Source of the DNA: Lojkania enalia
Lineage: Eukaryota; Ascomycota; Dothideomycetes; Pleosporales
Length of the DNA: 64,000 nt
Direction of reading: 5' to 3'
Assembly (NCBI GenBank): GCA_010094045.1
Contig: ML986586.1
Span: 224,859 to 288,858, forward strand
Under the pieces are notes generated by a model. That model searched no databases, had not been told where the DNA came from, and was given only the letters and a program-made list of their open reading frames with translations. Each line of letters starts with the position of its first letter. Position 1 is the first letter of the stretch. Of this stretch, positions 25,390 to 37,024 are shown piece after piece. Both the position numbers and the translations under genes were made by a program.

Positions 25390-26424
25390 TTAGCCGAGCA
25401 TTTTTGGACCGCTAGCTTTGGTACCCTTTTGTTGGGGGTATTTCTGCACTCCGTTTCCAGTGAAATTGCCCGAAGCAAGAAGACCAGCGATACCTCCTTT
25501 GGCCTTCTTGTTCTGCTTTGCATTCTTTCCATGATTGTTGTCCCGCTTCGTTGTTGCATTAATTTCAGTACTTGCCCGAGTGATACGGACAGGGTGACTG
25601 CCGATGTATTTTCCTTCCATATCTTTCGCGGCCCGGAAATAGTCGTCGGTGTTAGCAAAGCTCACGAACCCGTAACCCTTGCTCTTCGTAGACTTCTTAT
25701 CTCGAACAACGCGCGCTTTCGATACGGAAGGATATTTAGAGAAGGCTTTCAGCAATGACTCATCCGTAACTTCACCAGCAAGGTTGCCCACAAATAGGCG
25801 TGGATGCATTGGATCCCACTCCAGCAAGGAAGCATCTTCCCAGGTCTTGCCACCGCCTTGACGAACAACAGTCTTCTGTTTCCCTCCACCAGCTGGTAAA
25901 GTCTCGGGGTCGGGGCTCGCCGCTGCGTCTCCATATGCTGCGGGAATAGCGCGAGCTGCCGCACCTTGGCCACCTTTCTTGTTATTCGAGTCATCCTTTG
26001 GTGTATATGCACTACTCCATTCGGCAATTCGGGCCTCCTCCTCTGGGTCGTAGACACCATTCCTGCCGAACCCACGCGCTGTCTGACCAGGGGCTGAGTA
26101 AGGACTTGACACTATGGGTGGTGTATTAGAAGTTCCATATCCGTGCTGTTGATAGTATGAATTGCCTGGCGCTTGTGAGTGAGGTGGATACCCACTGGCG
26201 TTGAACGGAGCCTGTGAAGTGCTCGCTCCATATGCCGGCGCAGCCGACATTTGCACTGAACGCGGCGTGGAACCACCAAACGAAACTGCGTTGTTTCCGT
26301 ACGCTCGAGAACTCGGCGTATTGTGTCGCGCTGGCGGCGCAGAGTATGTCGACGACGGCGGCCGCGCTGGGAGGGAGGGGTGAGGCTGCAAGTTGGCAGC
26401 ATTCCTATCGCCGTTGCTATTCAT
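25390..26424 (-). CDS. RBM42-like RNA-binding protein (one RRM)
   Basis: Single-exon gene of 344 aa. The first 130 residues are low complexity, rich in Ser, Pro, Ala, Tyr and Gln. One RRM spans about residues 209-286 with RNP2 LFVGNL and RNP1 KGYGFVSF. It is preceded by the motif GGKTWEDASLLEWDP, which marks the RBM42 family, and followed by a basic, Lys/Asn-rich tail. RBM42 proteins bind RNA and have been linked to splicing and stress granules. The fungal member's exact role is not evident from the sequence. The start ATG at 26424 opens the frame. It is divergent from GND1. Confidence 0.88.
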   Translation of the reverse strand: MNSNGDRNAANLQPHPSLPARPPSSTYSAPPARHNTPSSRAYGNNAVSFGGSTPRSVQMSAAPAYGASTSQAPFNASGYPPHSQAPGNSYYQQHGYGTSNTPPIVSSPYSAPGQTARGFGRNGVYDPEEEARIAEWSSAYTPKDDSNNKKGGQGAAARAIPAAYGDAAASPDPETLPAGGGKQKTVVRQGGGKTWEDASLLEWDPMHPRLFVGNLAGEVTDESLLKAFSKYPSVSKARVVRDKKSTKSKGYGFVSFANTDDYFRAAKDMEGKYIGSHPVRITRASTEINATTKRDNNHGKNAKQNKKAKGGIAGLLASGNFTGNGVQKYPQQKGTKASGPKMLG

Positions 26425-27401
26425 GTTGATTGTACTATTGCGGAGGGGGTGGCAATGCGGCTCTAGGTTGGAAGATCGTCACGAAAGAGGGAGTAACTTA
26501 TCGGCGGGCAGCGCCTCGACAAGTCGGCCGCGGGATGCTGCACTGGTACCGGAGCGTCTCTAGTGGCCGCCTGCACGAAGGCTGTCTAAAAGCGTCGATA
26601 ATGCCGCAGCTGCGATTCGTGTAGACAGCGCCGAGAGCGATGTTCCGCTGACAGTGGTGCTGACTGACCTAGGCTGCGCGCCAAGTCTTTTCCAGGGTGG
26701 TGGAATTAATGCAGCGTCACGGATAAACACAAGGCTGCAGCGGGCTTTGAAGGCGTGGGTTGATCGGGCCGCACAGAAATTGTTGGATTGGTGTTGGGTC
26801 GCAAGAGACCGCTGACCAAGTAATTACCACTTTGGAAGCTGCCTAGGTGGAGCAAGCTCGGCGGTGGCACGTGACTATGGGTTTCAGCCACAAACCTTGC
26901 CACACCTCAGCCTCACGTGGAAGGAGGAGCATTGGAACTGAGGGGTATTCCCGTGTCCGCTGAGCGTAGAAGAGAAGTATCGACGGGGAAATATTCCCCG
27001 CGGAAAAGCGCAGGGCTCAAAAGCAAAAGAATAGGTCTGGCACTTGGTAGCAGCGGAGTGCGCACTCGACGAATTGCCGCCGCGGCCGAAACATTCTCCG
27101 TGGATTAGAAAGCTCTGTTAGGATCAATTACGGGGCGTGCTCATGGATCACAGCCGCGCTCCCCTTGACGCATAGGTGCCCCGCCTTCGCAGGCGCTACC
27201 ACAAGCAAACTCCAAACTCTTCCGGTCGGAAACTCAGGAAAACACTTATCTATTGCCATCCCCCACTGTTCGTCGCCCCTCCCTCCATCTCCTGTCCATC
27301 AACCTCTTTCCAATTGTCTGTTGCGCCATTCTCGTCGCAGCACTACCCCGCCATCCTTCTCTCTGACTTCACCAGGTGCTACTGCTCAACACAGCCTCGC
27401 C
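26425..27401. promoter_or_regulatory. Divergent promoter region, RBM42-like and GND1
   Basis: 977 bp between two divergent starts, so both promoters lie here. The GND1-proximal 150 bp is pyrimidine-rich (repeated CCCCTCCCTCC-like blocks), common in leaders of highly expressed fungal genes. No specific factor site is claimed. Confidence 0.6.
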
Positions 27402-29414
27402 ATGACTGAAGCCGTTGGAGATTTCGGCCTCATCGGCCTTGCTGTAAGTTCCATCGCGCTCTTCAGAAATGTGAAAAAGCAATATGTGCTCACCAGCGGT
27501 GTCTAGGTTATGGGTCAGAACTTGATCCTCAATGCGTAAGCCCTTACTCAGTCTTGATCTGTTCTCATAAGCACGGCTAACGGAGTGTAGTGCCGATCAT
27601 GGATTCACTGTATGGCAATCAAGCGTTATCCCAACATGAATGGAACACTAACAAATTCCCAGGTCATTGCTTTCAACCGAACGTAAGACCTGCCTACCCT
27701 GTGGGGATTGCAGCAAGCTAACAATCGCGGCAGCGTTGCCAAGGTTGACCGATTCCTCAACGATGGTAAAGAATTCATGGTCTCATGTAGTATGTCATTG
27801 ACGCTGACCGAGCGACAGAGGCCAGGGGCAAGTCCATCGTGGGCGCTCATTCCATCAAGGATTTCGTCCAGAAACTCAAGAAGCCGCGAAGGATGATGAT
27901 GCTTGTTATGGCCGGAAAGCCCGTAGACGACTTCATTGAGCTCCTTCTTAACGAGGGTGGTGTCGAGGAGGGCGACATTATCATTGACGGTGGTAATTCG
28001 CATTATCCAGATACCAACCGCCGAACAAAATATTTGGCGTCCAAGGGCATCCGCTTCGTCGGCACTGGCGTGTCCGGAGGAGAGGAGGGTGCTCGATATG
28101 GTCCCAGTATCATGCCTGGTGGAAACGAGGAGGCATGGCCATACATTAAGGTAGGAATAAACCTCGTAGATTGGTCGAGCTCAGCGCTGATAATGATGTA
28201 GGACGTCCTGCAGTCCATCTCGGCCAAGTCCGACGGCGAGCCATGCTGCCAATGGGTTGGTGACGAGGGTGCAGGTCACTATGTCAAGATGGTCCACAAC
28301 GGTATCGAATACGGTGATATGCAACTTATCTGCGAGGTAACTCTACGACGGATAGCAGAAAGGTAATCCAGGGCTAATAGTTTTCCAGGCCTATGACATC
28401 ATGAAGCGCGGTTTGGGCATGAAGGACAAGGACATTGGAGACGTATTTGCCAAGTGGAATAAGGGCGTCCTCGATTCGTTCCTCATCGAGATCACCCGCG
28501 ATATCATGTACAAGAATGACGAGAAAGATGGTGTCCCAATTGTGGAGAAAATTCTCGACTCCGCTGGCCAGAAAGGTACCGGAAAGTGGACTGCCATTAA
28601 TGCGCTAGACCTTGGCATGCCCGTCACCTTGATCGGAGAGGCGGTTTTCGCGCGTTGCTTGAGTTCTCTCAAGGCTGAACGTGGCCGTGCGGCGAAGGTC
28701 CTTGACGGGCCTACTCCGAGCTTCTCCGGCGACAAGGACCAGTTCATTGACAACCTCGAGCAGGCTCTCTATGCTTCAAAGATCATCTCGTATGCTCAGG
28801 GCTTCATGTTGATCCAGAACGTAAGCGTGCTGCAGTGTCTAGTAAGGGTAAACACTAATCAGTAATTAGGCCGCCAAAGAGTACAAGTGGAAGCTGAACA
28901 AGCCAGAAATCGCACTGATGTGGCGTGGTGGCTGCATTATCCGATCCGTTTTCCTTAAGGACATTACCAAAGCGTAAGCATTCTTGATATCAAATAAATT
29001 TCGCAATGATACTTACACTCCAATAGTTACCGCGCGAACCCAGACCTCGAGAATCTTCTATTCGATGACTTCTTCAACAAGGCCATTCACAAGGCCCAGC
29101 CTGGATGGAGAGAGTGAGCTTCGCTACAGTTTGTAGCGCCGATAGATTTGCTGACGATCTCTAGCGTTGTATCCAAGGGAGCGCTCTGGGGCATTCCTAC
29201 ACCTGCATTCAGCACAGCCCTGAGCTTCTATGACGGCTACCGCACCAAGGATCTTCCAGCCAACCTCTTGCAGGCACAGCGTGACTACTTTGGTGCACAC
29301 ACCTTCAGGGTCAAGCCGGAATATGCGAGTGCAGATTACCCTGAGGGCAAGGACATTCATGTCAACTGGACCGGAAGGGGAGGAAATGTCTCTGCATCGA
29401 CATACAACGCATAG
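27402..29414 (+). CDS. GND1: 6-phosphogluconate dehydrogenase, decarboxylating
   Basis: Oxidises 6-phosphogluconate to ribulose 5-phosphate with NADP+ in the cytosolic pentose phosphate pathway. Eleven exons: 27402..27443, 27507..27535, 27591..27609, 27663..27682, 27734..27765, 27819..28150, 28202..28336, 28389..28820, 28870..28973, 29027..29113, 29165..29414; 493 aa, the usual length. All ten introns are GT-AG, 49-63 nt. The Rossmann start [20 protein letters not shown] is split over exons 1-3. Downstream are [33 protein letters not shown], the catalytic-region [13 protein letters not shown], and the C-terminal [18 protein letters not shown]. Five of the first exons are 19-42 nt, so simple ORF finding misses them. 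Confidence 0.96.
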
Positions 29415-30134
29415 AAGGCGCGTGATGGTTGTAGGGGTGATTTAGACGGCAACGAATCGCCGCACCTTATTTGCGTGTGAAAAGTATCATCCATAGGATA
29501 AGTCAAGAATGCATGAACACAGAGTGAGACCTAAGTGACTTCTTATTTGAAAGGAGATAGGATGTGAAGCCGAAGCTGAAGCTGCCTGACGCTCGAGTGC
29601 GGTTGTGACAGAAAACGCTAAGCCGAAAATAGCGAGGCTAAAGGACGAAAAGCGTGATATCGAACATGAGGTTGGAAACAGTCCATTTTGAAGTGAGCCC
29701 CCACTCCCAGTAAATCGTCCGAAACTCTCTTTTGGATTTGACATCTGCGCACGTCCTATCCCTACTTGAGTGTGCCCAACCCCGGAAACGCTGCGTCGAA
29801 ACGAGCAGCGCAATCGGCGCTTGAGTGGAGGCGCTCCGGAAAGTTTCCTGGACCAAGGTTCGACCGAAGCGACGGTGGTCCGCAATCCGCAGGTACCGTG
29901 CTCAACCACCTGCATCCGCACAGCGCAGTCCATCTTGCGCTTCTCTGCCCCTGCCCCGGTTCGCTCGCGTGCGCTTGCTTCTCCTTCTTCTTGTCGCTCC
30001 TTTGCATTGCTTTGTTCTAGCTTGTATGACTCTCCGGCGTTGGGCTTCTGGGGAGTCTTTGGCGAGCCTCGGAATCTCAGTCGAAAGGCTTCTACAAGAA
30101 ACAGCGCGAGACTACCCGACCCTACACGTCGACT
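29415..30134. other. Intergenic, GND1 3' end to LSM12-like promoter
   Basis: Long frames at 29766-30276 on the plus strand are composition artefacts with no family resemblance; the LSM12-like leader is here. Confidence 0.5.
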
Positions 30135-30996
30135 ATGGCCGATGCGAAGAGACAGAGCATCGCAGGAAAGGTGGCGACGCCTAAGGTGGGGCCCAGCAAA
30201 GAGGTCAGCATTGATGGTGATTCCATCCTGTATAAGGCCGTTGGGGCGCGGTATGTCTTATTCACCTTCTCCCTAGCAGCTATCTCAGGAATACCCCCTT
30301 GTAACTCTGTTGGGTCTAACGGAGCATGGGTCTAGCATCAAAATCACATGTGCACCAAACCACAATGTCCTAGAGGGCACCCTCTTCACCACCTGCAACG
30401 TCACTAACGCTATTGCAATTAACACCGCGCCTGCCCCGCCAAACCCGTCCGCGTCCCTTGCCAGTCAGCCCGGCGACTATCACATCATCCCATTTGCCCA
30501 CATTGTTAACTTCGAGATCATTGGTTCTGGGGACCGGGCGGCAGAGTCTGGACCTGGTTTCGATGGCGCACTTCCGAGTATCGCGAAGGTAGACCTGGAC
30601 GCCCTCAAGGCGAGGGAAGAACAAACCATTCGGGAGATGAAGAGGAAGGATGCAATGAGGGGCAAGGGCGTCACCAGGGAAGCGCAGGAGATCTTCGACG
30701 CGATTGCTAGGACGTTAGCATACCCCAGCCTAAGCCTCCGGCTTGACAATGGAGCGGTTTAACTGACATTTTACAGTCTACCAACTCGCTGGAATGGCCC
30801 TCAGATCATCGTCAACGAAGCCGTCATAATTGACCCGCCTTATACCATTGACCACTGCAGAGCCAGTGCTGGCAAGGAGCAGAGCAAAGCACATGTTCTT
30901 AAGATCCTCGATAATTATTATCAGCGCAAGAAAGCCGTAGCAGGAAGCAACCGTGCGCCGGTAGCCACACCTATTGCGCCTCGAAAGGGAGGATGA
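30135..30996 (+). CDS. LSM12: LSM12-like protein
   Basis: Exons 30135..30250, 30336..30713, 30777..30996 encode 237 aa. The N-terminal Lsm-like part has IKITCAPNHNVLEGTLFTTC and a following hydrophobic strand (DYHIIPFAHIVNFEII). The C-terminal anticodon-binding-like domain shows KAREEQTIREMKRKD, IFDAIARTLPTRWNGPQIIVNEAVII and ending ILDNYYQRKKA. This two-part build is LSM12, which in yeast associates with Pbp1/Pbp4 in ribosome-linked stress-granule factors. The last intron has a weak GTTAGC donor but restores RTLPTRW exactly. Intron 1 is 85 nt, GT-AG. Confidence 0.88.
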
Positions 30997-32405
30997 GTTA
31001 GTCAACACCATGTCTAGTCTGAAGGAAAGATATCCAGGGCGTGGGGATGATAATCACAGTCTATTGAATGAGACTAATCTCCTTAGGTTGGTATAGCATG
31101 AGGGCCTCATTAGGATCGTACGAGCCGAAATTTGAGTATGTTTGAGGCCAGGGGTGAGTTGTAAAGACCATGTGGTAGGACATTCCAAACCAATGGACTT
31201 CGGTCGCATAAATGCCGAGCTATATTTATTACCTTTCATACAGCTGCTTGGAGTAGTCTAGATCTGGAGGGTGATCTCTAGGAAGTGATTCCAACCTTTC
31301 AAATAATCGCTTTAAACAACGTGCAGATAATATGAATAATTTCTTGCATCATAATCTCTAGCAGGTGTATTGACGGGAACAAGTCACACGTCGGGATTCG
31401 AAAGCGCTTCTCAGTCCACTGTTCTGAAGAAACAGAAGCACTTGCTCTTTCGGCCGACATCACCTCGTCTTCTCTATATAACACCCCTGAAACGGTGCTT
31501 GCTGAATGAAATGATACTTCTTGGGGTTAAAACACTTTCGCTGAAACGATAGTCGTTGACGTAGAAACAAGGCGTTCTATAGGATATCGCTTGCCAGATT
31601 ACAGCACTAGTAAGGGTAATCCCCCCGCGTAGATATCCATGGTAGCCCCATTAGGAAAGAATATATGCTAATATTCCTTGGATATCGGGAATCGAGACAT
31701 CATATTTCCAATTACCTGATCTCCGAATGGGGCATCCGTGATATAAAGTGAGAGTTCCAGTGTCGCAATATAATACTGAGATTTAACAAGTTCAAAAACT
31801 AGTATTGAAGAATTTCGGTCATCACCCCTGTTATTCTATAGTCGAATGAATTTCTCCCTGGTAGGATAGTTATTTCAGTTGGCTTGAGACCTATCTAGGG
31901 CTGCAATCACAGGATCGCTGGCTTAGGATTTCGAGACCTCGGCAAAACTTGCCGTCTGTTTGAACCACTCCATCTCCTAGCACATTCCTATGGTACTTGC
32001 TTCAAGAATTAGCTGGCGTTTCCGCCTGCTCGATGTCACAATGGCCAGACAATGATTAGAGAATTACAATGTGATAGCGCATGTTCGTCCTCTGAGGCCG
32101 TAGGCAATGCGACAGTTGAGAAACTACCTGGGTACGTTCCCTGCGCTGCATACTGGTGATCATGTAAGTGAAGTTTCCACCTCACCGTCTCTTATAGCCA
32201 GAATCTGTCGGTTCTATTCCTAGACAAGCGTAATGCCTCTATGCCACTGCATGAAGACGGGGGTTCAAGTTTCGTATTCCTTAGATAGGGATCATTCACA
32301 CACCATCTGTCATACTATTTCTTTGCTCTTGGCCATGGAACTGACATCCTCCCAAGGACCAGAGAGAAGAAGGCCCTCGAGAAACCCCGCCATGAACGCC
32401 ACCTA
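30997..32405. other. Gene-poor spacer, LSM12-like to F-box-like gene
   Basis: 1.4 kb, AT-rich, with only short frames. No repeat, tRNA or transposon signature recognised. Confidence 0.5.
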
Positions 32406-33359
32406 AGATTTCGCGCCGACCGACGATGCCTCGAATCCATAGATCTCTCCAACTCCCACCTTCAAGAGCAATCGCCCTTGTTCTCGGTCCTCCCACCCGA
32501 GATCCGCAACGTCATCTTCGAGTACGCTGTCTGTCAATATGTCGACTACTCGAGTCCCATAAATTTAAGATCTGGCATATGCCACATTGGCCACGAGCAC
32601 CATCTCGCCATTGACACGAACCTGCTCCGCACATGTCGCTTGATCTACTACGAAACACATGCAATTCCTATCCGAAGCACCACATATCACATTCGTTCGC
32701 TGCAAACGCGCATGAGCGACCACCGCCTGCATCACATTTCTTCGCAGCAAGGCCAGCATCTATACCATCTCCATGACATGTGCGTACGGCCCGACTCGAC
32801 GCAACTGTCGAGATTTATAAGAAGCCCCCACCTGCAGTGGAAGAGGATCTCTTACACGATATGGAGCGGGCTGAACACACCGTGGACTACCTCGTCCCTA
32901 ACCATGCTCCTCAACACGCTAGAAGGTGTCAAATTCCCCGCCTCGTGTCAGGAAGTCAATGTAGAGCTGGAGACGGTGGAGGAGGACCAGCAACATGTAG
33001 TCTTTGCACATAACCAGCAGCTGATTTGGGGCTCTTCCCTGTTGAGGACGGATGCGTCTTCAATGCAGTATTCGCCAGAAGGATCCAGGGAGTTTGTCTG
33101 GCTGGAGCCAGCTCGTCAGGTTCATCGCAGTATCGTGCCCCAATTTAATTATTATACGTATCGACTGTGCTGGAGGGCTGCTGGATCGATGAGAGAATGG
33201 GAAGTGTACGATCACGTAGACTGTCTTGAACGAGGCTCCAGGACAGTTGTGTCGAAGATCGCTTCTTTGCCAAGCACGACGGCAGCTACAGAGCATAACC
33301 ATTTGAATTCGGGTCCTGCAAAGGCAGTTTCAATAGGTAGTGATTATGATAGGGCTTGA
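32406..33359 (+). CDS. F-box-like/fungal-specific protein, start unresolved
   Basis: The frame contains SPLFSVLPPEIRNVIFEYAV, which fits the F-box-like N-terminus common in Pezizomycotina-specific proteins (LPxEIRNxIFEYA). It is followed by LAIDTNLLRTCRLIYYETHAIP, also typical of that group (TNLLxTCRxIYxEA). The frame is open from 32289 to the stop at 33357-33359 but has no ATG before the conserved part. An ATG at 32335 lies in another frame and stops after 23 codons at 32404-32406. Either an upstream exon supplies the start, or a one-base frameshift has broken the gene, or a non-ATG start is used. The given start marks where protein-like sequence begins. Confidence 0.6.
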   Translation, partial: RFRADRRCLESIDLSNSHLQEQSPLFSVLPPEIRNVIFEYAVCQYVDYSSPINLRSGICHIGHEHHLAIDTNLLRTCRLIYYETHAIPIRSTTYHIRSLQTRMSDHRLHHISSQQGQHLYHLHDMCVRPDSTQLSRFIRSPHLQWKRISYTIWSGLNTPWTTSSLTMLLNTLEGVKFPASCQEVNVELETVEEDQQHVVFAHNQQLIWGSSLLRTDASSMQYSPEGSREFVWLEPARQVHRSIVPQFNYYTYRLCWRAAGSMREWEVYDHVDCLERGSRTVVSKIASLPSTTAATEHNHLNSGPAKAVSIGSDYDRA

Positions 33360-34560
33360 AAATAGTGGTTTCAACATTATTCGTCTATTCGTATTAACTC
33401 CTAGCAAAGGATAAACGGTATCAATAATCACAGTAGTCTAAAGATCACACTCTGGGTCCTCTACTATCTCTAGAATTTACTGCATTTCTTTAATTATTCC
33501 ATCAAACATACTAATCTTGTCATGCCCTAAGCTCATAGAAATCATAATCGTCGACTGCAGGCTTCGTGTGTCCTACATGATATGACTAGAAATAAATTCC
33601 GTCGGACTGCTCTATAGCTTGTATATGAACCATCAACCCCCCCATTCACCTCTATTAAACCCTCTTCGCATATACATTTGAATGTAACACGCCGGCACCC
33701 TCACACCATCCACTTGTTTCTCCCCTGACATCACACCTCTCCGCAACTCAATACAGACGAGCACCACCCCACCCACGAAAATACCGGAGAAGGAGCAAGC
33801 TGCAGCCAAGGCGCAAAACCACGAGTTAAATATAATCGACTGGAATATATTATCCATTTCACTCCGATCATTTCATAAATGAAGTTCATAGCGAACGCAA
33901 GAGCAGACGCGACATCGTGAGCGGTGCGAAGTTGTTGATTTTGAAATTTGCACAAGAGTATCGTAAGACCATGGATGACGGCCATGACCCTGAGTTGAAG
34001 CCCGTTGCACTACCAAGACCGATGACTTGTCTTTTAGACTCCAGACAAAATAGCACAACATATGAAACATTTATGGCAATGTATTATGTCGCCGTGGTCA
34101 GAATTCTCTTCACCGACACACTCGGGGGAATATTTCGATGAATGCATATGCGTGTCTGCCGGTACCCATTAAACGCTCCGAACACCCTTCTATAGCAACA
34201 AAAGTCCCTTACGCCTTCCGTGAATTGCAATCTCCAGACGGGGAGTGGGAATACCGGGAAATGTACATTGGCATGCTGTACAAAAACTTAAGTAGAAGTG
34301 GCTGAGGTAAAGATCGCTTGCACCGATGAATTTGCTCGGAGCCCCCATGCTCGTCTTTCATAAAAAGCCCACGCCATTCACTGAGTGAAGCCCAGTTCGC
34401 TAGAAACCGTTCCAGTTGAAGCCAGGAGGCATCAAGCTCAGAAGTTGAGGCCAGCGAATAGGAGTAGGAACCGGTGCTGGTATATATCTACTTTCGCCGT
34501 CCTGCAAACCCGAATCTTCCTACATAGATCTTAACATACGAGCTCTATATAGGGAGTCCA
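33360..34560. other. Convergent intergenic region
   Basis: 3' ends of the F-box-like gene and the RBR ligase. Apart from one candidate small ORF (separate entry), nothing supported. Confidence 0.5.
33633..33857 (-). CDS. Candidate small membrane protein, 74 aa
   Basis: Starts with a true ATG and contains one long hydrophobic stretch (WFCALAAACSFSGIFVGGVV) followed by a basic stretch (ELRRG), so it could be a single-pass or secreted small protein. I do not recognise it. It sits in a convergent intergenic region, has no neighbour context, and could be chance. Expression or conservation would be needed to accept it. Confidence 0.25.
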   Translation of the reverse strand: MDNIFQSIIFNSWFCALAAACSFSGIFVGGVVLVCIELRRGVMSGEKQVDGVRVPACYIQMYMRRGFNRGEWGG

Positions 34561-36267
34561 TCATAGCTGAACAATGAAATCCCAGTTTCCTACAAATCTT
34601 GTTAGTAGATCCAACACGCGCTAGGTAAGAGGGGAGACGTACCATTCTTCAAGTTCTCTGCAGTATCATTCAATAGAATGATACGCCTCTTGGTGCAGTA
34701 AGATGTTTTATCCATCATTTCTACCTTTAGTCCCTTCAACTGATCGATTGGCTTCTCAAACATCTCGCTGAGATTCTCAACCGCTAGCTCTAAATCTTTC
34801 TGATTGTCTTCGAAAATTTCGGTAAGGTTGTTCCGGGCCAGATAATACGCAAAGGCATACGTCCACTTCAGAGTCTGTCGGCACTGTTGCAGAGCTTGGG
34901 ATGCGGAATCTAAGAACTGGACTTCTATCCAGGACATCCCGGTCGTGTTTTGTAGCTGGGTCATCTTCTTTTCGGTCTTCAGATAAATGTCCTTGTCGAG
35001 TTTTGCAGACTGTTCGTGATTGGCATATCGGTTATAGTAATGGAGATATCGCTCGAGCGACTGACGGGATCGTGCTTGGGCATCCCTAGCTTCCGAGCCG
35101 CTCTTCTCTTCGTACCTATTGCAGTTGTACCAGCTAGTTCCGTGCTCCGACCAGACACCCATGCACATCCAGCAGAACTCATGCCTACACTTCCGACATG
35201 TCATATGGTTGCAGCCACCATTCTTCTCGATCGTGGAGTGACACTTCGGACACTCCTTGGTATTTGCAGATATCCAGTTGGCCGTCTCGGAATCGTCCTC
35301 ACATTTCTTGAGCCATTTCTTAACCAATGAGCAGGGCGCTGGTTGATGATCGTTCAGTGAACAGCCGAAGCAGAAAAAGTGACCGCAATCGCAATGAACC
35401 GTGGGCACAACCCTCGCAAGCTCCCTATCTTTAACTCCACACTGGACGGCATACACACAATTGGGGGCGGGGCACCATCGTAGGTTTTCCCTATCGTCAA
35501 CGTAGGTTCGCATAAGTAGCTCCTGGTACCTGGGTCTGTTAGCTATTGGCTCCATTTATTCCTCAAGATATGGCTACAAACCTATCCCTTAGGCTGTCCG
35601 ACACCAATAGATTTAGCGACTTGTAATCGACGATCCTGTTACACCCATCGCCCGGGCACCTAATTCGCGCAGCTTCGCCCTCATCCTTAATTTTGGTATA
35701 AAGGTATTGCTTATAGCAGTCCACACAGAAGCGGTGACCACACTTCATGGCAAATGTAAACATGTCGGGGTCGTCCTCGCAGCAAATGTCGCATACAAAG
35801 CCCTTGACTTTCTCCAGCCGTGGAGGGTTATTCTCTGCACTCTCACCCAGGCCAGCACTCTCCAACGTTTCCTCCGTCTTCTCCATGTACTGGTCAATTA
35901 AACGTTCCTTGTTCCATCGCGCATGCCTGAGCAGGATGGCAGTGGACTCGGGCGGTTGGCCTAGGATGTTCGACACTTCGTCGATCTGCTTGTCTTGATG
36001 GCTCTGGATTTGGGCCGGGCTATATACGGTGAATTCAATCTCGTAGGCATGCTTGCTAGGCTTGATGTCCTTGTCCTGCGACTCAAAGCCCACGTCGTCC
36101 TGGTCCATCTCGAAATCCGAATCTGGTAGCGCCGCGTTAGAGAGAGCGTCGCCGCTGGCCGGGATTCAGGTGCTCTTACCTTCTCCGAGACTAACATCGC
36201 TATCCTGGTCCTCCATGAACTCGTCCTCGCTAACCTGGGAGCTGTTGAAGCCGTCGTCCGAATCCAT
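34561..36267 (-). CDS. Ariadne-type RBR E3 ubiquitin ligase
   Basis: RING-between-RING ligase of the HHARI/Ariadne group, 514 aa. Exons: 36267..36180, 36122..35582, 35529..34643, 34589..34561. An acidic N-terminus and a UBA-like helix region (IDEVSNILGQPPESTAILL) precede RING1 beginning near Cys140 (VCDICCEDDPDMFTFAMKCG, then HRFCVDCY). The IBR follows (WCPAPNCVYAVQC ... CDCGHFFCFGCS), then RING2 (ECPKCHSTIEKNGGCNHMTC) with the expected catalytic cysteine in GGCNHM near residue 316. The C-terminal Ariadne helical domain (YYNRYANHEQSAKL ... RRIILLNDTAENLKNG) is complete. The last exon is only 29 nt and adds NWDFIVQL. It would transfer ubiquitin through a Cys thioester; substrates unknown. Confidence 0.93.
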
Positions 36268-37024
36268 GTTGGCGGAGGCGCTGGTGACGGGAGTTGCGAG
36301 CAGGGGCGGGGGGGAAGGGCTCTCTGGCGACTGCTTCTTACGAGGACCTTCTACGGTGGTGGGTGTACCGATGAGGTCCGATGCCTTGCGTTTGCGTGCG
36401 GTAGAAGGCGTGGTGATGTAGTATAGGCCGAGCCTCGCCTTGATGACGAGACCAGGCTGCCAACGAGCGAGGGGCGGCTTCGGGGCGGCGGCGGCGGCGG
36501 CGGCAGCAGCCGAGCCAGGCAGCGGCGTAGGACTACAGATGGATAGCAGAACGAACGTCTGTATTGGTCAGCGGCCGGCAAAGGCTACGGAGTCACAAGT
36601 GCGCGCTGGGGCTGGAGGAGGAGGTGGTGGTGGTTGTGGTGGTCGTCGTGGTCGTCGTGGTGAGCATGTCGAGCGATGGGGCGGAAGCGGGTGCCACTGG
36701 AGGTCAAGCGGGCACTGTCGTGGAAGTCGGAGGCCCGCGCTCGCCGTTTTCCTTATCTGACCCGCAGCAGCGCAGTGAATGCCGACCTCACGTTTTCGGC
36801 CCTGCACCGAGCCCTTCGTGTCAACAGCTGCACCCACTCGTGAAACTCTTATTCTGCAGAGTCTACAGTATGCATTATTGCTTTCGCGAACGGGGTAGAG
36901 CAACCAGAAACCAGGTCGGACACTAGTCCTGCACAGCCAGGTATTACTGCTATACGAAGAGGTATACTCAGCCACAGCTGCGTATCAGCCACGGCCAGGC
37001 ACCTTGGTCTCAGCCGCTACCCAT
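36268..37024. other. Intergenic, RBR ligase promoter and GCD6 3' end
   Basis: Contains short GGC and GGT/CGT triplet runs (about 36484-36510 and 36610-36662) in the RBR promoter or leader. Frames across them are repeat artefacts. Confidence 0.5.

Noticed and set aside
29766..30276. Overlapping long plus frames before the LSM12-like gene
   Set aside because: GC-rich leader composition; only the 30135 start leads into conserved sequence.
32190..32240. Possible tRNA T-loop-like string GGTTCTATTCC
   Set aside because: No A-box, acceptor stem or cloverleaf partner could be found around it.
36610..36662. GGT/CGT triplet run
   Set aside because: Short imperfect low-complexity DNA in a promoter; no sign of coding or regulatory structure.
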